Below are positions 36,053 through 48,337 of a stretch of 64,000 nt of DNA, in pieces. The notes under the pieces were generated by a model. That model was not told where the DNA came from and ran no database searches. It saw only the letters and a program-made list of their open reading frames with translations. Within the stretch, counting starts at the first letter, position 1, and the number at the start of each line of letters is the position of its first letter. The translations under genes and the position numbers were made by a program. Origin of the DNA: Aphelenchoides besseyi (Eukaryota; Nematoda; Chromadorea; Rhabditida; Aphelenchoididae); the NCBI GenBank assembly GCA_024699855.1, contig JAMPIQ010000003.1, forward strand, positions 7,874,001 to 7,938,000. Reading direction: 5' to 3'.

Positions 36053-36277
36053 ACTCGTACTCCGTTTTTCTGTAATCTATAAACCTTTTTGTCGAGGGTC
36101 ACAGTGCTTCTCTTTATATATGTCATTTGCTTTACAATAAAATTGCCTTTAACAAAACTCCAAGTTGGTTGAAAGAAAACTCATTTTATACTCAACCGGT
36201 CGGTGATCAACGGCTTCTTGACTTTTGCAGTTAAATTGAAAAGTTGAGACGAGAAAGTTACCCATCGATCAGCTGCA

Positions 36278-36615
36278 ATGTCCGCCCCAACAACTTCACC
36301 GTGCAGCACCAAATCATCTACTTCCACGCGTACAAACACCAAATCAGTGGGCTCAGTTCGTCAGAATTTTGCTTATCAACCGTCCACACTTGTTCATTCA
36401 TTGCCCAGTAAGTCAAATGTTTCGATATTGTTAGCCTTTTGTATTTAGTTAGTCCACGAACTACGATTACTAATATCGACGCCCAACGAAAAGCTCACAG
36501 CGACGAGAATGCCGACACGTATCTTCGATACACAGCCAAACACTGCTCGATTATCATTTCGCTGCTCAGACAATATCCCGGCAAACGTTCTGTTTCGAAT
36601 GCTGCATCCAAATAA
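36278..36615 (+). CDS. Small Ser/Thr-rich protein with a conserved-looking C-terminal helix, unrecognised
   Basis: Two exons separated by a 41-nt intron encode 98 residues. The first half is Ser/Thr-rich (MSAPTTSPCSTKSSTSTRTN). The second half reads ISPRTTITNIDAQRKAHSDE, then NADTYLRYTAKHCSIIISLL and RQYPGKRSVSNAASK. The intron is needed because the unspliced frame stops. A CAG acceptor-like site lies 47 nt before ATG 36278. No domain is known to me. Confidence 0.55.
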
Positions 36616-37025
36616 AAGCTCAAATTCACCATTCAGTTATTTTACTACCGAGATTATGTTCTGTGTTAATAATTACTTTTGTATGTTCATTAAAACGTTA
36701 CGATAAGGTTTATGTCAACAGAAATTCGAACTGGCCGTTCACTTTTTTGCAGTTTAGCCGTTTGAAACAAAATCTGAAGATTGTTTGGTGCCAATTATCT
36801 GCAGTAGTCAGTGTGATGACAATTAGATGCGACTGAAGGGTAAAAAATGACTACAAAACATCTGTCATACAACAACTCTAAATTTAAAATTTGCATAATT
36901 GATCAATTCTCGAGCATTTTGCAGTTTTAATTTCGTTGATTGGTGATTCGCTTTTGATCTTGACCGTTTCAACTTAACTGTAAGTTGGATTGCAATGCCA
37001 AATAAATGGATGTTTTTCAGAAAAA
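36616..37025. other. Spacer of about 0.4 kb, nothing recognised
   Basis: 3' flank of the small Ser/Thr-rich gene and the upstream region of the CX9C gene, ending in TTTTTCAG at 37020. No open frame of note. Confidence 0.5.
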
Positions 37026-37223
37026 ATGGCAGTAAATACCGACATGAACTCCTCACAACCGACTGCTATTCCGCCGTTCAACCTGCAGAAACGTGAGGCT
37101 CGATGTGAACGCGAATGGAAGAACTACTTGAACTGTAAACTGATGTACGGAGATGAACGAGATTGTTCAAACGCTCGAGAGCAATGGCTTCGTTGTCGTC
37201 GTTGGTTGGAAGCGGAAAAGTGA
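37026..37223 (+). CDS. Twin-CX9C (CHCH) mitochondrial intermembrane-space protein
   Basis: A single exon of 65 residues. The fold signature is complete: CEREWKNYLNC (C-x9-C) and CSNAREQWLRC (C-x9-C), separated by eight residues. Such proteins are imported and oxidised by the Mia40 relay and act mostly in assembly of cytochrome c oxidase or other respiratory complexes. Its N-terminus (NSSQPTAIPPFNLQKREA) does not tell me which member it is, so I give no symbol. TTTTTCAG ends five nucleotides before the ATG, an extremely short leader that fits spliced-leader addition. Confidence 0.75.
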   Translation: MAVNTDMNSSQPTAIPPFNLQKREARCEREWKNYLNCKLMYGDERDCSNAREQWLRCRRWLEAEK

Positions 37224-37352
37224 ATTTGATTTCTTTGTTTAACTTGTTTTTTTCTTCAGATTACTTCTTTTAGATTGATAAACAGATTCAGTTATTCAAT
37301 AATAATTTATAAACAATAACAAGCTAACAACAATTTCAAATAAATAAAATAA

Positions 37353-39356
37353 TCAAATAGAGTCATTTTCCTGTTTGATAACTCGTATTTCGCGTACATC
37401 AGAAGATGACGGAGATCCTTGTGTCATTGGCAAACCTTCAGTCCTGAACATCATTACTGCTTCCTGAAGTCGGGTATCAGCCATCGAGTCGGGGGTCGCA
37501 GTATTCGATTGCTCCGCCAACAAGCAATTTCGAGCCGCAACATTCATTTCGACTTCATGCAAAGCCGACGGCCAATTTTTGGAATCCAATGCGCTGTCTA
37601 GAAGCGGAGTAACCAGTGAAGTGGGTTGAGACGAGTAATTCTTAGCTAATTGGATTTCTGAATTCGAAGTAGAAGCGCTTGTAGTGGTTACATCGGTTTG
37701 AGTTCGACTTGGAATGTGCGAAATTTCGAAGTTTGAACGACGAGAAGCCGATAAAGGCGACGATGGAATGTCAAGCACTTCAGCTAAAACAGCAAATTTA
37801 AAAAGTTTTTTGAGTAACAAACTTTTGATCGGTCGGGTGGGCGACGGATCAGGACTTCTTGGTGTCCACGGAATCGAAGCAGGATCTCGAGTGTCAATGA
37901 CTGGTGTAGTTGAAGAACGAGAAGCATCAGCTGGTAGTTGATTATTGTCTTCGTCATCATCGAAACTGCGAGATGGTGGAGACGATTTGTGTCCTTGCGT
38001 TGGCATGTTTTCGCGGTCCTTCGAGTGATGTCGATGTTCAGAAGGCAAACTGTCAGGTTGACTTTGGTGCGGAGATCTTTCTCGCTGCAATGCACGTTGT
38101 TGCGGTTTTCGTGGATCGACCGGAGCGCGAGTACGATCAGCGCCTTTGAATGTGGATGCAGCGCTGATATGCGAGTCGATGCTCCTTCGCGAATCACAAT
38201 CACGAAGCGGTTGACGATACGACGATTGTGCGAGTGGGCGACCAACTTGTGCAGGAAATTTCGGTGTTATATCGCCTAAGATACTAACATCAATGTTCGC
38301 TGTTTCCAAACTCTGATAACGTAGCTAAACGATATAATGAACTAAAACAAAAAGTGAGTTAAAAACTTACGGTTTCACGAATTGACATATAAATGGCGCC
38401 CAAAACATTATAGCCGTCCATTATATTCGGCAAGCAAGCCAAATCTGCGCAACGAAGAGGCAAACGAACTGGAAACTTGAAATAAAAGTTGGAGTTTCCA
38501 CAGCGTTGAAACCAATCGAGAAAGTCGTTCATCGAACAACCTGCCGCATAAAATTGATCTAAATTCTTATTAGTATAATTATTTTGTCGAACCAACCTTT
38601 GGCATATGTGTAACATATCATTTTGTCGTTTGTAGCCATTAGCTTTTCGTAGAAACCTACATCCGATTTCAATTTGTGCAAAATTCCGTTCTAAAGTCAA
38701 ATTCATTAGTTTCACTTCTATACAAAAAACCTGAAGATAAATGAGACCGCGATTGATGATCCACTGTTCAATTGTCTTTGCACCAGCCTAAACAGAAAGC
38801 TAGCATTTGATATTTAAAACTTCTCTTACGACAATTCGTAAAGAAGATCGTTGGCTACCATTGGTGTTTGGCGGGGAGCCAGTCAATTCCATGAACTTCT
38901 TGAAACGGACGTAGTCCTCGACCGTTCTGTATGACTGTCCATCGATGATTAAGGGACGGCTACACTGAAAGGTGGTTTGAATTATTTTTTGCGCATGCTA
39001 TTATATCCGCATCTTGTGTTTTTTTGCTTTACACACTCTTCATTCAGCTTATTGAAACATTTGGTCGTTTGAAAATCAACGCTGCAATATATGATACAAA
39101 AGCATACCGGCGATGTCGGCGTGAACGGACTGTGATTGCCCGAGAAGAGGAACGACGAGCTTGCCCGTGCGTCCAAATAAAAGTGTCGACAAGACTCATC
39201 GGGTGGATTGCGAATAATCTAAATAACAAAAACAATAATCTAAATCAACGGAAGACTTACAGAGCAGAAGATGTCGTTCATCGCTCTGTCAGAGATTTCA
39301 CAGAGATTTCTTGGTGTCGTGCGCCCGTTCTCATTCATAATGTGGATGGAAAACAT
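37353..39356 (-). CDS. Unrecognised, probably nuclear protein with SUMO-consensus motifs
   Basis: About seven exons run from ATG 39356. They read MFSIHIMNENGRTTPRN; IIRNPPDESCRHFYLDARAS; SRPLIIDGQSYRTVEDYVRF; AGAKTIEQWIINRGLIYLQ; NGILHKLKSDVGFYEKLMAT; and CSMNDFLDWFQRCGNSNFYF continuing to NVLGAIYMSIRET. The long last exon (about 38320-37353) starts LRYQSLETANIDVSILGD. The first part looks folded, with several Cys and aromatics; the last 320 residues are Ser/Pro/Arg-rich and disordered. At about 37835-37797 a 39-nt stretch could be an in-frame intron, and its removal creates IKTE; the C-terminus has VIKQEN. Both fit the SUMO acceptor pattern (hydrophobic-K-x-E). I recognise no family. Confidence 0.6.
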
Positions 39357-39862
39357 GACTGAAACATTTGTGTCTCACTAAAAGTTCACGCCAATTCGCG
39401 TATAAACAAAAGATAATGGAAATATCGACGATCATTTTTGATGGGTGCAAAAACCAAGACACTGGCAGATGGGAAATTGAGGGTAGGACGTAAGAAGCAA
39501 ATCAACGCCATACGTTACAAGCGACGCTGCTAGATTTCTGTTTAATCGTCAGTCCGATAGAAAAACGCGCGCAAAGAACATTTGAATGGCAATCAACACA
39601 ATTTCAACGTTTGGACGCGATCTTTGGTTGTTTAAGTTTTCTAGGATACAAATCCAACAAAATGAACACCTGGACATAATAAACATTTTCTAATAAAAAT
39701 TTGTTGTATACAACGAAAGCGAAATGTTGACTCATTTCATTCGACCACATGACACACGGATCGAAACTTTCGAGAAAACACGATTCTTGTTAGATCAAAA
39801 ACTTTTTGTCCATAAAATGCACCAAAAATATAAAGTATTCTTTGTTTGTAAAACAGAAAATC
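39357..39862. other. Helitron flank, no gene recognised
   Basis: Between the unrecognised gene and the assembly gap. The 3' terminus of the Helitron should lie here or in the gap, but I could not fix a CTRR end with its hairpin. Confidence 0.35.
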
Positions 39863-39962
39863 NNNNNNNNNNNNNNNNNNNNNNNNNNNNNNNNNNNNNN
39901 NNNNNNNNNNNNNNNNNNNNNNNNNNNNNNNNNNNNNNNNNNNNNNNNNNNNNNNNNNNNNN
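39863..39962. other. Assembly gap of 100 N
   Basis: Exactly 100 undetermined bases, the conventional size for a gap of unknown length. It interrupts the helicase part of the Helitron, so the missing part may be longer or shorter than shown. Confidence 0.98.
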
Positions 39963-42900
39963 ATTTGATTGTACCTTTGTCATGCTCGGCAATCAGACTT
40001 TCGTCGAAGCCGGAAGCCACGTTTCCGTTTCGAACGATCGGCAGAATTTGTCGAAAGTCGCCGCCAAAAACGATCACCAATCGTCGTTTGACGTGAGGAC
40101 CTTGGCGAACGTCTTGAATTACATGTTTCATGTAATTATAGACGTTTTGATGCATTGCCGATGCTTCATCAATTAGAAGATGTCTCCAGCGGCGAATCGC
40201 TTCAGCAGCCCGACAATGTTTGTTCATTCGTGATTCTGAATCAGAAGGGAGATCCGTTGGAATCATGAATCAGGAACGAACGGTTTGTCCTTGAAACAGA
40301 AGCGACGCAGCGATTCCTGTCGTTGCGCTGGCGGCAAATGGAATGCCGTGCTCATTGCATTGTCGAATCAACTGATTGTACAATGTCGTCTTGCCAGTTC
40401 CACCTTCACCGTGTAAGAAGAACATTAACGGTGGCGGAATCAGTTGGCCATTTGGAAGTTCGGACTGTTGAATGGAGTGCCAGATCGGGTCGAAGGCTTG
40501 TTGCTGATCGCAACCCAAATGACGTGCGGAATCTGATTGACGTCATGATAGCGCGTTTGATCGTCGCCCTCCAAAAAATCAACAGCCATTTTGCCGTGAA
40601 ATTCCGGATTGAATGCAGTGACCGTTCCATCCGGTTGTGGCAAATCGAAATCACTCAAAGTGAAATCTCGATTATTCAGATGCCATTCCAGAATACGCAG
40701 CGCGATTTGTTCGGCTCGTTGTTCGCGCATACTGTCACTCAAATGTGCGAAACGATTTCCGAGTGGTGGTCGCATGAACGGCAGGTAATCAAAGTACAGT
40801 TGGCGTGGACTTTGCAACAACTCGGCGCCGTTAATCAAAACTTGCGCGAAAAGGAAAATGAATCGACGAATTGGATGACCGGCACGCTGATCGAGTGCGT
40901 TTCTCCAAATCAAATCCGATTCCATTAGACCCATTTGTTGGGCTGCGGTCACGAAGTCTAATTCGCCGAAACCGTTCGGATCGAATTGACGGTAAGTGAT
41001 TCCGTTCACTGTCGCCAACTGTTCGAAGTTTTGAACGCACTTCATTCGTAGCACGATAGTTCGAAGAGCCAACAATTGACGATTTTTGACATTCACTTCA
41101 TAGATTGCAACTACACGTTTACGTTTCAATTGCAGTTTTTTGAAAGTACGTTTACGTTTATCGTAGTTGTACTCGTAGTGGAAGTCTTTGTACGTCAAAT
41201 CGGCCGTCTCATTCGGATTTTCACGGCAGAATTTCATGTATGCTGTGAAACGCGAATGGACTTCGCTTGTCGAGTTGGCGCGACGAACAATGTCTTCGGC
41301 CCGATCACCATTTGCGACAATCAAATACGATTCGTTCGGCAATGGACTCCAATCATGATCACAACATGAGAGAAGTAGAACGGGCCTTTCGACAGCAGAT
41401 TCATAACTGCTTCGTAATCACTACAATACATCAACGAAATTTGATATCGTGCTTCATTGTAGTTGACCGTTTTATCATCGTTGATTTCGATGAACGGATT
41501 GTTTTGAGCGCCTTTGCTCACAACTTCAATGAACGCTCTCGACATCTGTCCTTTCATGATGTATAATATTTGATCGCGTAGCCGGTGGTGTTTCGCGTGA
41601 CCACCGCTTCCAGATTGGCGTGTCCGTTCCACGTTTTCAATCCATAAGGATTGTAGGGAACGACGTCTTTGTCCGTCAAAACTTTTCCACCCTTTTTCGG
41701 GACTGTGAAAGAACCCAGATTGGCGGGCAAACGTGCATACTGAATGAATCCGTAATGCACTTGTGTGGTCGGTGATTCACACATAGGAAAACGGCGTTTG
41801 CACGGTGTTTTCGTTGAATTGACCGGATCTCGACAAACGCTTTTCTCATTACAATCGTGGAGCATAAATGAAGCTACCAGGTCGTAAAGGTGTTTGTCGA
41901 TTTTTGGATCGGGAATTCGTGCCGAAATGAATTGATTGACAAATTCGGCGGTCGTTTCCTGTTCGTTCTTATCGATCCAAACCAAAATGTGGGCGTGTGG
42001 ATTGCCACGCTTTTGGAATTCGATCGAAAGCAGTGAAGCAGCAAACTTCCCGAAGATGCCTTCACTTTGTTGACCGTACTGAGTTTTCCGGTAATTCGTG
42101 CCACGAATCTCGTGCATCAACATGTTCAACTTGATGATGAAGATCCGCGTCAAAGTGAAGGAGTCCGTTTCCGGATCGGTGCCAAGCATTCGGCATGAGG
42201 CAATATGATCGGGCCAATTTTTGTTTGCGGTGACCGTGTAGAAGAACGTCGGTGCACCGAGTTCGTGGGCCATTGCCATTCCTTTCGCGTAAGCACGCTG
42301 ATTGTATTGCCACGACAATTTGTGATAGGGCGGGAATCGGTAAATTTTGCCCAATTGATGACCGGGCAATCGTTCTCGCAAAATCTTGTCGTAGTGAGTA
42401 ATCACGTACTGACACGAAACGATTCGCTGATTTTGTGGAACTTTGAAATTGTACCAATCAACTTCCCGACGAACAACCTCGTGCTGGTTCTTGATCAAAA
42501 GAATTCAACCGGGTTTTCCGGTGCTCCAAATTCGATGGATCATTTTGTCGGACTTGCGATGTTGTATTCGATACAGCGTTTGTTCGCGGATCGAAGCATA
42601 CATACGTTGACCTTTTCGAGTGACCGGATTGTTGTGATCGATCTCTTCAGGTTCAATGTCTTTCGGATCCAAATCCTCAGCATCCGACTCACAATCCTCA
42701 TCAAATCCAACTTCCGGAGCATCGTTCATTGGATTTGGCGAATCGCCGATATCGGCTTTTTGTGGTGCCGCTTGGAGTTTCAAGTCCATCGTGTACCACA
42801 GCTCACCGTATGGAAACACAATCGGGTTCATGATTGCATCGAGTTGAGGCAAATGACCGGCGATTTTTTCATTCGCGGATGCAACCAAACACCTTTGGGA

Positions 42901-43526
42901 ATGTCCGGTACTGGCACGTTGCGATCTCGTGGTGTGAACAGAACCGCAACTTCCGGCGCTTCGGGAGCGTTCTGTTGACGTCTGTGCAGTTTCGGATCGC
43001 GCAAATGATCGGGAGCTTGGCGTTCGTCAATGAAGCTCACAATGTAGCGCGGAAACGCAATTCCGTTCGCCATGAGTTCATTGATACGTTCCATGCACAT
43101 TTTATAGCCCTTTGCTATTTGATTGTGGTCCGTTAGAAAAGCAATCCATTTTGTGAGGAATGCATTTCGATAGCGAATATCCAGTCGTTTATAGACTGGA
43201 TTATGGCGCATATTCTCCATGATCATATCCGGAGCTTCGAGCGTGTACTGCTGACCGAAAATTCGAACGGCATCAGCTCGTGACTGAATGTACGAAAGAT
43301 TATTCTGTACAATGCCGTTGATCAGTTGAACCGGTGCTCCGGCAACTCCACTATCGCGTTTCTGAAACGATCGTGAACCGAAAGCCGTGAGATTGTTAAT
43401 CTCCGGAATGTGAGCTTGAAACCATTTTGACATTTCTCGCTCATACGCATTGTTTTGGTTTTGATTGAATTTGCCAATGTATAGTAGGCGTTCCATCCAA
43501 TCCGGATAGCGACGAAACTCGGGCAT
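39963..43526 (-). mobile_element. Decayed Helitron transposon (Rep/helicase), with frameshifts and stops
   Basis: Read leftward. 43526-42828 is an N-terminal region. 42888-42505 has LPQLDAIMNPIVFPYGELWY, the Helitron-like N domain. 42498-41554 carries the Rep part, with the HUH motif in RGNPHAHILVWI and then VVPYNPYGLKTWNGHANLEA. 41632-40440 continues the core. 40518-39963 is a Pif1-type helicase with the Walker A motif GEGGTGKTT, ATTGIAASLL, LIDEASAMH (Walker B) and FGGDFRQILPIV. Rep plus Pif1-like helicase in this order defines Helitrons, which move by rolling-circle transposition. The coding frame changes four times (near 42850, 41565, 41345 and 40515) and is cut by two in-frame TGA stops (42505 and 40270), so the copy is inactive. 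The 100-N gap cuts the helicase; the element ends are not fixed. Confidence 0.9.
39963..43526 (-). pseudogene. Helitron Rep-helicase open frame, broken
   Basis: This is the coding remnant inside the mobile element above. Reading frames of successive pieces differ by one or two bases, and both stops are TGA at positions where related helicases or Reps could carry CGA (Arg), fitting C-to-T change at CpG. At the 40270 stop the flanking sequence GQTVRS is followed directly by FMIPTDLPSDS in the same frame, so only one codon is affected. Confidence 0.85.
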
Positions 43527-43573
43527 TTCACAAACGTAAATGGAAGCCTTAGTTTCTTATTGTGCCTTGTTTT

Positions 43574-44035
43574 TAGATTCGTTTTATCCATCGGCAGTTG
43601 CGACATCAACGTGCAGTTTTCGTACTCTGCAGATTCTTTCGGCGAATTCAACGTCAACGGTCATCGACATTCCTCGTTCTCGTTCCGTTGGGACACTATC
43701 GTCCCGTTTCAAAGGAAGACGTCGAGGATGATGGAAAACTCAAGTCGAAGGTAAGCTGTTGACTTTTGCGTCTGTTGATCGAGGCATCCGCTCTTGTTAC
43801 TGCAGATTGATGATTCGAATCTGTCGACTTCGATCTGCGGTAACAAGAGCACTGTCTTTCGACACCAAAGAGGTAGAAGTCCAAATGTTGAACTCTATCA
43901 GGGACATGGAACTTGTCAGTTGAACTAATCGGCCTTTTTCAGCGCCATGGGTTCTGGATCATCAACGACAACCATGTGCCGGACAACAACCAACAACAAG
44001 GCGCAGAAGAGGATCCAAAAGCAATCATGCTTTAA
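43574..44035 (+). CDS. Possible exons of an unrecognised gene next to the Helitron (uncertain)
   Basis: TTTTTAG at about 43574 is followed by 170 bp open in all three frames and a GTAAGC donor at about 43751. A TTACTGCAG acceptor at about 43805 starts another open piece (IDDSNLSTSICG). A TTTTTCAG at about 43942 precedes RHGFWIINDNHVPDNNQQQG, ending EEDPKAIML and TAA at 44035. Splice-like borders are good but the frame cannot be chosen. These may be 3' exons of a gene whose 5' part was displaced or disrupted by the Helitron. Confidence 0.3.
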
Positions 44036-44206
44036 CTCAATAGTTGTACTTGTTCTTTAGGAAATAAACTGTAGTTGAATACTTTGTGTCTTTTGTTCGG
44101 TTCATTTGCACTTCAATTGACGTTGCATTGAACTTTTCATTGCAAATTCTTAATCTGGCAGGATGGTGTGCATTTCAGCTCGACAAGTTCCAAGTTCATC
44201 TGTTGA

Positions 44207-44874
44207 TTGCAGTGCATGTTGATGTTGAATTATGAAGACCAGTGCTCTAGTTGTTCGAAAACACTTCAACAAACCGATTCGTTTGATCGTGTAATTTCTT
44301 ACCCACTACACTCCAAGCATTCTTCTTGTTTTGCTTTTGGAATCAAATTTGTATGTTCTCAGTATTGGGAACTCGTAAAAATTCCGTCTGGCGCAGTCAG
44401 AACTAAGAGTATTTGTCTTGGCCCTGTGAGTGCTCAAGAACCGCCGGCAGGTGATCCGAAGATCTCCTCTGCGACACCAGCGGTCCCTTAACACTCGCAG
44501 ATATACGGCGGTTTCGGTGCATACCGAGTAGGGATCAACGCCACCGAAGTGGCGACGACCAAAGAAAACGACATTCGATCGTCTTACCTGCGCAGCAACA
44601 AACGAAAACCCCGATGGGATCGCCGCCTTTATCCCACAAAATCTCTTCGCCCGATCCTCTACTCATGTTTCGCGCTATTTCCACCGTTAGCCCGGAGGCA
44701 TTTCTGTCTCCACTGCCATCATCACTGCGCATCAATCTGGAAATCATTTCGACTCAACAAATTACACAAGATCAAAATGAAATCACAACTCTGAACGTAT
44801 TCGTACAAACCTGTAGGAATTCACATGTAAGAGATTGTTCCGTACTTTCAGTTCTAACTATTCGATCATCTTAA
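44207..44874 (+). CDS. Possible unrecognised coding exons upstream of the rDNA (uncertain)
   Basis: An open frame at 44207-44491 (MLMLNYEDQCSSCSKTLQQT ... PPAGDPKISSATPAVP) and, after a CTCGCAG, the stretch IYGGFGAYRVGINATE. A possible intron then leads to TPMGSPPLSHKISSPDPLLM and FRAISTVSPEAFLSPLPSSL. Composition is protein-like but no family is recognised and the joins are guesses. Confidence 0.25.
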
Positions 44875-46718
44875 CATTCATCTGGTCGACTCTAAATGAA
44901 ATCACTTCGACTTCCAATAATCGCAACCATTCTTATCTAAATGAAGTATTCGTTCACAAAAACCCACAACTTGAATCAACACTAAGCCAACAAAATTGAA
45001 GCAATAAGTGACTCTTCAATCTGTTCGACTTCAGATGAAATGGAAATCCATAAACAAGAACTCAGAAAGGAAATTGAGTTCGATTTGTCAAGTTCCATTT
45101 GTTTGATTGCGATTCTATTGAACATAAAGCCATTTAGCATTTACCGAAGCCGTTTCAATTCAATTACGTTAATTGCCGTCACCATGATGCGACAGAATAC
45201 ATTCTTGTCCCAGAGATTAATCGAGTTCAGCGAATCCGAACTTGAAAAGATCGCAAGTTCAATTAATCGACCTCACAACCAGCGTTGAATTCCGAAATGA
45301 ATGGAAGAAAACTGACTGACCACTTTTAAACAAATTTGCAAACGAAACAAACTCCCATTTTCAACCGATCCACTCAATCTCATTTCCAGTCATCCGAAAA
45401 TGAACATCCGACTCATTTTTCCAACACAAAATCTGCATTCGATGACGAACAGACGGACAAGCGGAATGGAGATTGGGGATCGTAAAGATAACGAACAGTC
45501 AACGTATTTAGATGAGAAGCGTGTGAATAAGATTTTGAATTAAATTGAAATGCATAATCATTTTGGTTTCAATTCTAATTTCGACTTGTTTGGAAGTTGC
45601 GAGTGGTGGTTGTTTTTGCGATCGGATTGATTTGTGTTTCAGATTCATTCGCCGTGCCGTTCCATCAGTGTTCTCACCAAAGTTGGAGACTACTCTCTCA
45701 GAAACGAGTGTCGAAAAGGAGCTCGTTGACAGGAATCGGGTCAGCACTTGTTTGCGAGAATGGAGAGCGCTCGTTTGTGGGAAGGAAAAAAGCTCGTTTG
45801 CGGAAGCGAGTGAGCGAGTAGTTGCCGGAATAAAGAGCGTCAGTTTCAATCAGTCGACTGAATCACGGGTGTTGATTGACTAAAAGGTGGTTTAGAAATT
45901 GGGAATTGAGGTTGTAGACTGGAATTGGACATTGAAATTGGAGTGTGAGTTTGAATGTCGTCTTTCAGTTTGAAATGAGCGGACGTTGAAAGTGATTCAA
46001 GTTTGGTGAGTAAACTGCACAAAAAAGACTATCAAAATGAACAAAATTTAGGCAGCAAGAAGTCTCGTGGTCACGAAGAGTCAAAATGAAATGCACGAAA
46101 TGAAGGAAGCGCTTTAAAGTTGAAAGGCGGGTGAGATGTTAATTTTGGTTTTTTTTATAGTCGAGTGAGGGTTCATTTTGAAGGTCTTTTGATGGAGAAC
46201 AATCTGAGTTGCAAAGTGGACGAGAATCGAAAGCTATCGATCCGAAACGCATTCGAATTTGAGCGCCCCGCTGGCGGGCGGAAAAAAGGCGCACGCTGTT
46301 CGGTTATTTGACGGGCGAGAAGATCTTTCCAATTTCGTAGGGGAAGGGAAGAATCGGCGTTTGCTGAGAGGTCCCGTTGAATGCTGCGTGCCGGTTGGCA
46401 GTCAGTCGATGAGCGATGCTTTCGAGTGTCCAGAGCTCTTCGGCGCTGTCGACTGGTGCGCTCCACGGTCGAAAGATGGTTTTATTCGAATTCACGGCGG
46501 TTGTGAGTGAAAAGACGAACGAGCGCCCGCCTAGCGGTGGGTGCTCGGTTTCGAGAAAGCAGTGAGACGAGTGTCGTGCGAACGACCAGGGATCTTGCAG
46601 TGCGATGGTGTTGATTGTGGGAGCCGAGCAATTCGGACTCCCGGTGAGCAGAGGCGACGAATCGAGTGCATTCGAGGAGTCGCGGTGAGTGAGCACATTT
46701 TCGAATGGCGAACCCACT
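44875..46718 (+). other. rDNA upstream spacer: intergenic spacer plus 5' external transcribed spacer
   Basis: No gene is recognised. The distal part (44.9-45.5 kb) is AT-rich. The proximal part (about 45.6-46.7 kb) becomes GC-richer and G-rich on the + strand, as expected for a 5' ETS. A frame at 45545-45883 looks like a secreted protein but has no ATG. No tandem enhancer repeats are visible, and the Pol I start cannot be placed by eye. Confidence 0.5.
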
Positions 46719-47812
46719 AATCTGGTTGATCCTGGCTGAACTGATGTGTTTCTTTCAAAGATTTAGCCATGCATGTGTAAGTAGAGCGTTATAAAGCGAA
46801 ACTGCGAACGGCTCATTACAACAGATATAATCTACTTGTTCTATGACTTAAATGGATAACTGCGGTAATTCTGGAGCCAATACATGCGAACAGCTGCGGC
46901 CTTCGGGTTGCAGTGCTATTATTGGAGCAAAACTATTCGTTAGTCCTTTTGCTAACTCTGGATAATACTGCGTATCGCACGATCTTGTGTCGGCGAAGTT
47001 TCATTCGAGTATCTGCCCTATCAACTGGTTGGCAGTGTATTGGACTGCCATGGTTCTAACGGGTAACGGAGAATCAGGGTTTGACTCCGGAGAATCCGCC
47101 TTAAAAACGGCGAATATGTCTAAGGATAGCAGCAGGCGCGAAAATTACCCAATATCAATACGATGAGGTAGTGACGAGAAATAACGAGTCCGTTCTCTCT
47201 GAGGTCGGACATTGGAATGGGTACAATGTAGACAATTTAACGAGTATCTACGAGAGGGCAAGTCTGGTGCCAGCAGCCGCGGTAATTCCAGCTCTCGTAA
47301 TACATAGAATTATTGTTGCGGTTAAAAAGTTCATAGTTGGATTGTTGAACCGTTCGGGGTGCGTCTTAACGGGCGTCACTCGTGGGCGGTATTTTGCGCG
47401 TTTTCGGGCCTTCGGGTCGGTGATGCGCAGGATTACTTTGAACGGCTTAAGTGCTCAAGGCGGGTCTTACGACTGAATACCGGTGCATGGAATAATGGAA
47501 CAAGGTTGCGGCCGAGTTTTATTGGTTTTGTCGGCTGAAACAATGGTTAACAGGAACAGCCGGGGGCATTCGTATCGCTGCGCGAGAGGTGAAATTCGAG
47601 GACCGTAGCGAGACGCACTAAAGCGAAGGCATTTGCCAAGAGTGTTTTCATTAATCAAGAACGAAAGTCAGAGGTTCGAAGGCGATTAGATACCGCCCTA
47701 GTTCTGACCGTAAATGATGCCAACTACCAATTCGCTTGTGGATTCGAGTTCATAAGCGAGCGGGTTTCCGGAAACGAAAGTCTTTCGGTTCCGGGGGAAG
47801 TATGGTTGCAAA

Positions 47813-47859
<47 letters not shown>

Positions 47860-48300
47860 TTGCGGCTTAATTTGACTCAACACGGGAAACCTCACCCGGC
47901 CAGCACATCGTGAGGATTGACAGACCGATAGCTCTTTCATGATTCGGTGGATGGTGGTGCATGGCCGTTCTTAGTTCGTGCTAACGAAGTGTCTGCTTTA
48001 TTGCGATAACGAGCGAGACGCCGACTGCTAACTAGTGCGTCGATTGATTCGTTTGTCGACGATCATTTCTTAGCGGGATTCGTGGTTCTTAGCCTCAAGA
48101 AATGGCGCAATAACAGGTCTGTGATGCCCTTAGATGTTCGGGGCCGCACGCGTGCTACAATGGTGGTATCAGCGTGATTGTCCTACTCCGAGAGGAGATG
48201 GCAAACAGTTGAGATATTATTATGGCTGGAATTGAGTGTTGAAATTTTCACTCATGAACGAGGAATTCCAAGTAAATGCGAGTCATCAACTCGCATTGAT

Positions 48301-48337
<37 letters not shown>

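Noticed and set aside
45545..45883. + strand frame that looks like a secreted protein (hydrophobic start, cysteines)
   Set aside because: No ATG in frame ahead of the hydrophobic part, no convincing upstream exon, and it lies in the rDNA 5' spacer.
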